Shown piece after piece: positions 7,323 through 13,900 of a DNA stretch of 13,900 bases. Numbering within the stretch: position 1 is the stretch's first letter; each line of letters starts with the position of its first letter. The stretch is taken from positions 1 through 13,900 of the forward strand of contig CAZFKN010000084.1 in NCBI GenBank assembly GCA_964519805.1, given 5' to 3'. Made by a program: the position numbers and the translations under genes. The notes under the pieces were generated by a model, which worked only from the letters and a program-made list of their open reading frames with translations, was not told the origin of the DNA and did no database searches. This DNA is from DASQPE01 sp964519805. GTDB lineage: Bacteria > Gemmatimonadota > Gemmatimonadetes > Gemmatimonadales > GWC2-71-9.

Positions 7323-7372
7323 GTGGGCTCCGTGACGCACTGGAGCGGTTCGGACGGTTGAATGGTCGAATG

Positions 7373-9151
7373 TTACCGGGCGGCCCTGGCGGTGTCAACG
7401 CCGGCAGCGAGTGTCGTGTCAGCACGCAAGTTACGCTGAATCAACAGGAAAGCCCCTATCCCGATGGCGGCGTAAACACCGCCTTGACGGGGGCTCCCCG
7501 TGACCATCGCGCCAACCGAGAACACCGCCGAATACACCGCGACCACCCCGGCGACCCAATTGATCCACGAGAGAACACCACCCGGAATCGGATCGTTCCC
7601 GAAGCCCAACCGGGCGGCGACGCCCCGCCATCCCGCGCCGCCGGGCCGCACTTGTCGGTAGAACCGGTCCAGAGTCTCCGGCGACTCCGGCTGCGTCAGT
7701 AGGGTGACGCTGAGCCAGACCGCCGTGGTGATCCCGACCGTGATGAGCATGGCGATGGCGTAGTCCGCACTGGACGTATTGACCGAATCGAAGTGCGCCC
7801 GTTGGAGCGCCAGGGAAACGATGAACGACGCGGCCATCGCGCTGATCTCGGACCAGGCATTGATGCGCCACCAGTACCACCGAAGGATGAACACGAGCCC
7901 AGTGCCCGCACCGAGCCCGATGAGGAGCTTCCAGCCCTGCTCGACGCTCTTGAGGTATGCCATCACGCCCAGCGACGCGACCATCAGGAATACCGTGGCG
8001 ATCCGGGACGCCACCACCTGCGCCCGACGGCCGGCGTTCGGATTGACGAATCGGAGGTAGACGTCGTTCACCAGGTAGGAGGCGCCCCAGTTGAGGTGGG
8101 TCCCGATGGTGCTCATGTAGGCCGCCGCGAACGTGGCGAGGAGCAGCCCCTTCCACGGAGTCGGCAGGATATCCACCATCACCCGGACGTACCCCTCCTC
8201 AGGATTCGCCAGGCCCGGATACCGAAGGAGCGCCACGAAGCCCACCAGGATCCAGGGCCACGGCCGGAGCGCGTAGTGGGCGATGTTGAACCACAGCGTC
8301 GCCAGCAGGCCGTGCCGCTCGTCCTTGGCCGCGAGCACCCGCTGGGCCACGTATCCCCCACCGCCGGGCTCGGCGCCTGGATACCACGTCGCCCACCATT
8401 GCACCGCGAGAAAGACGAACAGCGTCGACGCGGGCAGCCAGGCCTTGTCGGTGGGCGGGATGACACTGAACGCCGCTTCCCGTGAGCCGAAGTGCTCGGC
8501 CGCGCGCTGGGTAAGGACATCGAGACCGCCGACCGACTTGACCGCGAGCACGGCGAGCAGGATCACCCCGCCCATCTTCACGACGAACTGGAACGCGTCG
8601 GTCACGACGACGCCCCACAGGCCCGCGAAGATGGTGTACCCCGCGGTGACGAGAAAGAGCAGCACGGCGGCCTGCCACGGATTGATGTTGAGGGAGATCT
8701 CGAGCACCGTCACCATCGCGCGGGTGACCCACCCCATGATGATCAGGTTGACCGGCAACGCGAGGTAGAGGGCCCGAAAGCCCCGGAGCACGGCCGCGGG
8801 TCTGCCGCCGTACCGCAGCTCGGCAAACTCGAGGTCGGTGAGCACGCCCGCGCGGCGCCAGAGGCGCGCGAAGAAGAAGACCGTCAGGATGCCTGAGATC
8901 GCGCCGTTCCACCACAGCCAGTTGCCGGCCACCCCGTACTTCGCCACGAGCCCGGACACCACCAGGGGCGTGTCGGCGGAGAACGTCGTGGCGACCATGG
9001 ACGTCCCGGCCAGCCACCAGGGGAGCGCCCTGCCCGACAGGAAGTACTCGTCGAGCGAGCTGCCGGCGCGCCGCGTGTACGCGAGGCCGATGGCGGCGGA
9101 GGCGACGAAGTAACCCAGGATGATGAGCCAGTCGGCCAAGGCGAGGCGCAT
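7373..9151 (-). CDS. Large sodium:solute symporter (SSS family) downstream of nagZ
   Basis: This 592-residue multipass protein has SSS features. TM1 begins at about residue 7, SLDEYFLSGRALPWWLAG lies at 32-49, and GLWGVVVTDAFQF lies at 178-189. GGGGYVAQRVLAAKDERHG at 263-281 matches the QR-L-A motif, and MSTIGTHLNWGASYLVNDVY at 346-365 is the TM8-9 region. It is longer and more Trp-rich than the other symporter in this window and clearly not a recent duplicate. It starts 19 bases after the nagZ stop, with GGGAG five bases before its ATG, so it is co-transcribed with nagZ. The simplest reading is that it imports the GlcNAc or another sugar released by NagZ and NamZ. SSS members also carry proline, nucleosides or vitamins, so the cargo is inference from context. 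Confidence 0.87.
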   Translation of the reverse strand: MRLALADWLIILGYFVASAAIGLAYTRRAGSSLDEYFLSGRALPWWLAGTSMVATTFSADTPLVVSGLVAKYGVAGNWLWWNGAISGILTVFFFARLWRRAGVLTDLEFAELRYGGRPAAVLRGFRALYLALPVNLIIMGWVTRAMVTVLEISLNINPWQAAVLLFLVTAGYTIFAGLWGVVVTDAFQFVVKMGGVILLAVLAVKSVGGLDVLTQRAAEHFGSREAAFSVIPPTDKAWLPASTLFVFLAVQWWATWYPGAEPGGGGYVAQRVLAAKDERHGLLATLWFNIAHYALRPWPWILVGFVALLRYPGLANPEEGYVRVMVDILPTPWKGLLLATFAAAYMSTIGTHLNWGASYLVNDVYLRFVNPNAGRRAQVVASRIATVFLMVASLGVMAYLKSVEQGWKLLIGLGAGTGLVFILRWYWWRINAWSEISAMAASFIVSLALQRAHFDSVNTSSADYAIAMLITVGITTAVWLSVTLLTQPESPETLDRFYRQVRPGGAGWRGVAARLGFGNDPIPGGVLSWINWVAGVVAVYSAVFSVGAMVTGSPRQGGVYAAIGIGAFLLIQRNLRADTTLAAGVDTARAAR

Positions 9152-9170
9152 CGGGGCTCCCGGTGGAGGG

Positions 9171-10937
9171 TCAGTGTGACGCGCGAGACACGGCCGCCCG
9201 GTCCAGGCCGGCGCCGAGGGGATAGCCGGGCGGCACGCGGATCGGCAGGCGTCCGCCGATGGCGGCGCCGGTCAGCGCGCGCGCCACGGCGGTCTCGGTG
9301 AGAGCGTTCGCGGCCCAGCCGATGAGGTACGACCGGACGTGCGGCGTCTGCGCGATGATGTACGGCGATCCGAGCGACACCACGACGGTCTTGCCGGGGG
9401 CCGATTGGTCGATCAACGCCGCCAGCCCGTCCGGCATGCCGATGCCGCCGCGCCAGGGCACCGCGCGGATCGCCACGGCGAACACGGCGTAGGGATTGGT
9501 CCGCAGCGCCACCCGCGCGGAATCGAGGCTCGCGGGACCGCTGGACGGGTAGAGTCGGATCAACGACACGCTGCAGCCCGCCGCCCGCAGCTCCTGCGTC
9601 AGCGTCGGTCCGACGACCGGGTTGCCTTCGTCGCCGTACGCCACCAGCGTCAGGCCTCTCGGGCGCGCGCGCAGGCTGTCGAGTGCGCCATCGTCGGCGA
9701 GGAGCACGACGGCGCGCCCGGCGATGTCGAGCGCGGTGCTCAGGTGCTCCCCGCTTCCCACGATACGCGGTACGCTGTCGAGCGAGACCGTCCGGCGGCC
9801 GAAGAGGCCGAGCCGCTGTTTCAGCGCGAGCACCTTCCGCACGGAGCGATCGAGGCGCGCCTCGCTCACCCGGCCGTCGCGGACGGCACGCTCGAGCGCG
9901 TCGATCGTGGCAGCGGGATCCGCCGGCTGGAGCAAGAGGTCCGCGCCCGCCAGGAATGCGAGCACGGGCGGTTCGGCCCTGCCGTATGCGCTCACCAGCG
10001 CGCCCATGTCGAGCGCATCGGTGACCACCAATCCCTGAAAGCCGAGGGAGTCGCGCAGCAGGCCGGAGAGGATCGCGGGCACGAGGGTGCCGGGACGGCG
10101 CTGGCCGCCGTCGAGCGCCGGCAGCGCGACATGCGCCGACATCACCGCGGTGACGCCGGCGCCGATGGCCGCGCGAAACGGAAGCAGCTCGAGCGTGTCG
10201 AGGCGGCGCCAGTCGGCGGGCAGGGTCGGGAGCGCGATGTGGGAGTCGGTACCGGTGTCGCCGTGCCCGGGAAAATGCTTCGCGGTCGCGGCCATACCGT
10301 GCTCCTCGAGCCCGCGCACCTCAGCGGCCACGAGTCGCGCCACGGCGCGCGGATCCTCCCCGAACGAGCGCGTGTTGATGATGGGATTCGCCGGATTGTC
10401 GTTGACGTCGGCCACGGGCGCAAACGCGAGATGGATGCCGACCGCACGTCCCTCTTCGGCCGTGATCCGTCCCATCGCGTAGGCATCGGAGTCCCGGGCG
10501 GTGGCGCCCACGCCCATATTGAAGGGGAACGGTGTCCCGCCCACCAGGCGGATCGCGGTGCCGCCCTCGAGGTCCGACGCGACGAGGAGCGGCAGCTGAG
10601 AGCGGCCCTGGAGCGCGTTGAGCCGCGCGGCAATGTCGAGCGGAGAGCCGACCGAGACGATTACGCCGCCCACGTGGAGCGAGTCCACGAGTCGCACCGT
10701 GGTCGCGAAGCTCCAGTCGTCGTAGGCCGCGTAGGTGCCGGCCATCCACGGCATCACCAGCTGCGCAACCTTGTCTCGCACGGAGAGCGTGGCCAGCCGG
10801 CGATCCAGATCGACAGCCGCCTCGGCGGTGGGCGCGGCGCTCGGCGCGCGCGCGGTGACCGGGGCCGGCGGCGGCGTTCCCGCGCCTGGAGCGCAGGCGG
10901 CCAGCACGCCAATCGACATCAGGAGCGTTCGGTGCAC
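9171..10937 (-). CDS. nagZ: Exported NagZ-type GH3 beta-N-acetylglucosaminidase (predicted lipoprotein)
   Basis: This 588-residue two-domain glycoside hydrolase family 3 enzyme would remove non-reducing GlcNAc from wall fragments. The barrel domain has SDLEGG at 121-126. KHFPGHGDTGTDSH at 220-233 is the NagZ loop with the acid/base dyad Asp231 and His233. VTDALDMGAL has Asp307 as nucleophile. A second alpha/beta domain runs from about 400 to the end, as in Bacillus NagZ (YbbD) and unlike the short cytoplasmic E. coli enzyme. The N-terminus (MHRTLLMSIGVLAAC) has a lipobox with Cys15, followed by a Pro/Ala-rich linker to about 40, so it likely acts in the periplasm as a lipoprotein. Start is GTG at 10937; an ATG at 10919 would leave only eight residues before the Cys. 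Neither has a Shine-Dalgarno. Upstream frame remains open only as antisense to namZ. Confidence 0.9.
   Translation of the reverse strand: MHRTLLMSIGVLAACAPGAGTPPPAPVTARAPSAAPTAEAAVDLDRRLATLSVRDKVAQLVMPWMAGTYAAYDDWSFATTVRLVDSLHVGGVIVSVGSPLDIAARLNALQGRSQLPLLVASDLEGGTAIRLVGGTPFPFNMGVGATARDSDAYAMGRITAEEGRAVGIHLAFAPVADVNDNPANPIINTRSFGEDPRAVARLVAAEVRGLEEHGMAATAKHFPGHGDTGTDSHIALPTLPADWRRLDTLELLPFRAAIGAGVTAVMSAHVALPALDGGQRRPGTLVPAILSGLLRDSLGFQGLVVTDALDMGALVSAYGRAEPPVLAFLAGADLLLQPADPAATIDALERAVRDGRVSEARLDRSVRKVLALKQRLGLFGRRTVSLDSVPRIVGSGEHLSTALDIAGRAVVLLADDGALDSLRARPRGLTLVAYGDEGNPVVGPTLTQELRAAGCSVSLIRLYPSSGPASLDSARVALRTNPYAVFAVAIRAVPWRGGIGMPDGLAALIDQSAPGKTVVVSLGSPYIIAQTPHVRSYLIGWAANALTETAVARALTGAAIGGRLPIRVPPGYPLGAGLDRAAVSRASH
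10921..10925 (+). promoter_or_regulatory. Ribosome binding site of namZ, inside the nagZ coding region
   Basis: AGGAG lies six bases before the GTG at 10932 and fixes that codon as the namZ start. It falls inside the first codons of nagZ on the other strand. Confidence 0.7.
10932..10937. other. GTGCAC palindrome holding the start codons of both divergent genes
   Basis: Read on the plus strand, GTG at 10932-10934 starts namZ. Read on the minus strand, GTG at 10937-10935 starts nagZ. Both proteins therefore begin Met-His-Arg. There is no intergenic DNA, so each gene's promoter must lie inside the other gene. The namZ start is well supported by its Shine-Dalgarno; the nagZ start rests on signal-peptide length. 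Confidence 0.6.
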
Positions 10938-12191
10938 AGACGGCTCGCGCGCTGGTGGGGTTGGGTGGTTGGGCTCGGCGCGGCCTGCGCGCCCCCCTCG
11001 GCTGCCCGGACTGCACAACAGCCCGATCGGCCGACCGCCGGGCCGCCGGTCCTCCCGGGCATCGACGTGCTCCTCCGCGACAGCGTTCGCCTCGTGCGCG
11101 GGCGGCGGACCGGACTGGTGACGAACCAGACCGGAATCGACGCGCGCGGAGTCAGCGACATCACCCGGCTGCGTGACGCCGGCGTGCAGCTCGTGGCGCT
11201 GTTCAGCCCCGAGCACGGCTTCCGGGGACTGGCCGAGGCCGGCGCGGCGGTGGCCTCGACGGTGGATTCTGCAACGGGTCTTCCAATTTACAGCCTCTAT
11301 GGCCGCACTTCCGCGCCGACACCCGAGATGCTGCAAGGGGTGGACCTGCTGCTCGTGGATCTCCAGGACGCCGGGGCCCGCTACTACACCTACATCGGGA
11401 CCACGATTGACGTCATGGCCGCCGCGGCTCGGCAACGCATCCCCGTGATTGTGCTCGACCGGCCCGATCCGATCGGCGGTGCGGTGCAGGGCAACGTGCT
11501 CGATCCGGCGTACACCTCGCCGGTCGGACGCCTCGCGGTGCCGATGCGCCACGGCCTGACGATCGGTGAACTGGCGCTGCTGGCCCGCGCCGACCTCGCA
11601 CTCGGTACGACACTCACCGTGGTGCCGGTCGCCGGGTGGCGCCGAGGCGTCGACTGGGATGAGACGGGCTTGCCGTTCGTCGCACCCAGCCCGAACCTCC
11701 GCTCCGTCGAGGCACTTTTCCACTACCCCGGGCTCTGCCTGTTCGAGGGAACCGCGCTGTCGGTCGGACGGGGCTCCGAAGCCCCGTTCGAGCAGATCGG
11801 CGCGCCGTGGCTCGACACCGCCGCCGTGCTGGCCCGGGTGCGCGCGTCCCGGCTCCCGGGTGTGCGGTTTCGGGGGACGACCTTCACGCCGCATGCGCCC
11901 GGCGACGGGCGCTTTGCCGACACCGCGGTGGTCGGCATCCGCCTCGAAACGACCGACCGCCGCGCCTACGACCCCACCACCACGGCTGTCCACCTGCTGG
12001 CAGCGATTGCGGCCGTGCATCCCGACCGGATCGGGTGGATCGCGGCGCATTTCGACCGGCTGGCCGGTGGGCCGAGACTCCGAGAGGCAATCCAGGCCGG
12101 TCGCGATCCCGACGGAATTGTCGGGGCGTGGGCCGCCGGGCGGGCTGCCTTCGAGGCACGACGACGGTCCTATCTGCTGTACGGAGAATAG
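10932..12191 (+). CDS. namZ: NamZ/YbbC-type exo-beta-N-acetylmuramidase (DUF1343, GH171)
   Basis: This 419-residue protein belongs to the DUF1343 family. Its characterised Bacillus subtilis member, NamZ (YbbC), removes non-reducing MurNAc from peptidoglycan fragments. Visible motifs in order are GLVTNQTGID at 61-70, LFSPEHGFRG at 90-99 with Glu94 a likely catalytic candidate, and GLPIYSLYG at 116-124. DLLLVDLQDAGARYYTYI at 138-155, LDRPDPIGG at 175-183, HGLTIGELA at 207-215, LFEGTALSVGRG at 270-281 and YDPTTTAVHLL at 346-356 follow. The N-terminus (HRRLAR, then WWGWVVGLGAAC) is an export signal; Cys19 may be a lipid site, though Gly at -3 is not ideal for a lipobox. The GTG start has a good Shine-Dalgarno at 10921-10925. 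It is divergent from nagZ, repeating the ybbC-ybbD partnership of Bacillus in a new layout. A heptamer-repeat array begins right after the stop. Confidence 0.9.
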   Translation: MHRRLARWWGWVVGLGAACAPPSAARTAQQPDRPTAGPPVLPGIDVLLRDSVRLVRGRRTGLVTNQTGIDARGVSDITRLRDAGVQLVALFSPEHGFRGLAEAGAAVASTVDSATGLPIYSLYGRTSAPTPEMLQGVDLLLVDLQDAGARYYTYIGTTIDVMAAAARQRIPVIVLDRPDPIGGAVQGNVLDPAYTSPVGRLAVPMRHGLTIGELALLARADLALGTTLTVVPVAGWRRGVDWDETGLPFVAPSPNLRSVEALFHYPGLCLFEGTALSVGRGSEAPFEQIGAPWLDTAAVLARVRASRLPGVRFRGTTFTPHAPGDGRFADTAVVGIRLETTDRRAYDPTTTAVHLLAAIAAVHPDRIGWIAAHFDRLAGGPRLREAIQAGRDPDGIVGAWAAGRAAFEARRRSYLLYGE

Positions 12192-12254
12192 CTAACGGCC
12201 AACGGCCAATCGCTAGCCGCAAATGGCTCACGGCTAGTGGCTACCAATAGCCAA
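12192..12254. repeat. Degenerate heptamer tandem array after namZ
   Basis: Nine consecutive 7-base units start at the base after the namZ stop: CTAACGG, CCAACGG, CCAATCG, CTAGCCG, CAAATGG, CTCACGG, CTAGTGG, CTACCAA and TAGCCAA. The approximate consensus is CTAACGG. The period is strict although the units vary. Two hairpins can form: CTAGCCG (12213-12219) with CGGCTAG (12231-12237), and TGGCTA with TAGCCA at 12238-12253. The array differs in unit sequence from the one at 6852-6940 but shares the 7-base period and the placement at a gene end. No reading frame crosses it. Confidence 0.75.
12238..12253 (+). terminator. Small hairpin, possible namZ terminator
   Basis: TGGCTA pairs perfectly with TAGCCA around a CCAA loop, 47 bases after the namZ stop. 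No T tract follows, only AATCTCGTTCTC, so intrinsic termination is doubtful. The pairing may be a by-product of the heptamer array. Confidence 0.3.
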
Positions 12255-12327
12255 ATCTCGTTCTCACGATTATTGTTTCGCGGCGTTTTCGGGGCCCGCG
12301 AGGCCCACTGAGCACCCTCGTCCGACC

Positions 12328-12333
12328 GAGGAG
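12328..12333 (+). promoter_or_regulatory. Ribosome binding site pointing to a CTG start
   Basis: GAGGAG stands nine bases before the CTG at 12343. No in-frame ATG, GTG or TTG exists between the last upstream stop (TAG at 12235-12237) and the GTG at 12451, which lies too far inside the conserved protein to be the start. Confidence 0.6.
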
Positions 12334-12342
12334 CGACACCCG

Positions 12343-13029
12343 CTGAAGCCGCTGGAACGGCCGTTCTATGCCGCCGTTCGCCCGCTGGTTGACTGGCTGA
12401 TTCGGAGCGGCATCAAGCCCAACACGATCACGACGTTCGGCACCGGGCTGGTGCTTCTCTCGGCCTTGGCCTACGGTGTCGGCGCGATCCGGTTGGGCGG
12501 CGCGCTGCTGCTCGTGAGCGGCATCGTGGACACGCTCGACGGCCAGGTGGCTCGCGGTGGCGCGATGGTCACGAAGTTCGGCGCCTTCTACGACTCGACG
12601 CTGGACCGGATCGGGGATGGGGCCACGTTCATCGGGATCGGTGCGTTCCTGCTCACCGCGCCCGATGTCGCGTATCGGCTGCCGGCAATCATCACCTGCA
12701 TGGTGGCCATTCTCGCGTCTCTCCTCGTGTCGTACGCCCGGGCGCGCGCCGAGGGGCTCGGCATCGAGTGCAAAGTGGGGATCGCGCAGCGGGCGGAGCG
12801 GATCGTCGGCCTGGGCGCGGCATCGCTGCTCGTCGGCGCCGGTCCCCGGGCGCTCGTGCTCGAGGGCCTCGTGGCACTCCTCGCGGCCGCCTCGATCGTC
12901 ACCGTGGTGCAGCGGTTCATCTATGTCTACCGGCACGCGGAAGGCCGCACGCCGGAGCTGGCGGTGCGCAAGGTTGAGCCGGCCGCCCCGAAGGCGCGGG
13001 CGCTGGATTCTCTCGCGAAAGGATCGTAA
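12343..13029 (+). CDS. CDP-alcohol phosphotransferase, probable phosphatidylinositol-phosphate synthase
   Basis: This 228-residue inner-membrane enzyme (counted from CTG 12343) transfers a phosphatidyl group from CDP-diacylglycerol to an alcohol. The full metal-binding signature is present: Asp63, Asp66-Gly67, Ala70-Arg71, Gly80, Asp84 and Asp88. Five or six hydrophobic helices follow the family pattern, and a KPNTIT motif at 25-30 opens the fold. SYARARAE at 130-137 resembles the phosphate-binding region of inositol-phosphate-using members. A myo-inositol-phosphate synthase gene starts two bases after its stop, so inositol 1-phosphate is the likely acceptor; glycerol 3-phosphate (PgsA) is the alternative. 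The start is unusual. Only CTG keeps the conserved N-terminus, and it has a GAGGAG site nine bases upstream. A GTG at 12451 would remove the first 36 residues. Confidence 0.85.
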   Translation: MKPLERPFYAAVRPLVDWLIRSGIKPNTITTFGTGLVLLSALAYGVGAIRLGGALLLVSGIVDTLDGQVARGGAMVTKFGAFYDSTLDRIGDGATFIGIGAFLLTAPDVAYRLPAIITCMVAILASLLVSYARARAEGLGIECKVGIAQRAERIVGLGAASLLVGAGPRALVLEGLVALLAAASIVTVVQRFIYVYRHAEGRTPELAVRKVEPAAPKARALDSLAKGS

Positions 13030-13031
13030 GC

Positions 13032-13900
<869 letters not shown>

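Noticed and set aside
9339..10931. Open plus-strand frame extending namZ upstream by about 530 codons
   Set aside because: It is antisense to conserved nagZ, Arg/His-rich without family features, and namZ has its own signal peptide and ribosome site at 10932.
10938..12050. Open minus-strand frame extending nagZ upstream by about 370 codons
   Set aside because: It is antisense to the well-conserved namZ gene, shows no domain, and would place the lipoprotein signal in the middle of the protein. GC-rich codon use keeps the opposite strand open.
12255..12285. AT-richer patch with TATTGT as a promoter for the phosphotransferase
   Set aside because: A TANNNT match alone is weak and no -35 element is found at suitable spacing.
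12292..12306. GGGCC/GGCCC five-pair hairpin as a regulatory leader
   Set aside because: Too short to distinguish from chance in such GC-rich DNA, and not followed by a T tract.
12451..12453. GTG as start of the CDP-alcohol phosphotransferase
   Set aside because: It would remove the first 36 residues, including the conserved KPNTIT opening of the fold, and has no ribosome site.

Overview
The window reads as chromosomal DNA from a GC-rich, diderm, heterotrophic bacterium. The gene content and protein style fit the Gemmatimonadota: short TonB proteins beside an ExbB-ExbD-ExbD set, exported amino-sugar hydrolases, sodium-solute symporters, and a myo-inositol-phosphate synthase next to a CDP-alcohol phosphotransferase. 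This placement is inference from gene content and base composition, since no rRNA or marker gene is present. I see no tRNA, rRNA, CRISPR array, insertion sequence or phage gene.

Positions 1-2876 (plus strand) hold an energy-transduction block: the end of a TonB-like protein, ExbB, two ExbD paralogues, a strong hairpin, and a second TonB-like protein with a Gly/Pro-rich linker. Together they would couple the inner-membrane proton gradient to outer-membrane transporters. An APC-family amino acid permease (2892-4445, plus) follows closely and ends in a 4-base tail-to-tail overlap with the next gene.

Positions 4442-10937 run on the minus strand. In transcription order they encode an exported NagZ-type GH3 N-acetylglucosaminidase, a large SSS symporter, an IscA/ErpA-type iron-sulfur carrier, a second SSS symporter, and a BadF/BadG-type amino-sugar kinase related to GlcNAc/MurNAc kinases. 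Facing away from nagZ, with start codons inside the same GTGCAC palindrome, is a NamZ/YbbC-type exo-N-acetylmuramidase (10932-12191, plus). The pieces form a plausible peptidoglycan amino-sugar salvage system. The two exported hydrolases would trim GlcNAc and MurNAc from wall fragments outside the cytoplasm, the Na+ symporters would import the sugars, and the kinase would phosphorylate them. This resembles the Bacillus NagZ-NamZ pathway, with Na+ symport in place of a PTS and outside the usual AmpG route. MurQ and the amidase are not in the window.

Positions 12343-13900 (plus) encode a CDP-alcohol phosphotransferase that appears to start at a CTG codon, then the first two thirds of myo-inositol-1-phosphate synthase. 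This pair suggests synthesis of phosphatidylinositol phosphate. Two intergenic elements, at 6852-6940 and 12192-12254, are built from degenerate 7-base tandem units and can fold into hairpins. They look like members of a dispersed heptamer-repeat class and are among the least ordinary DNA in the window.
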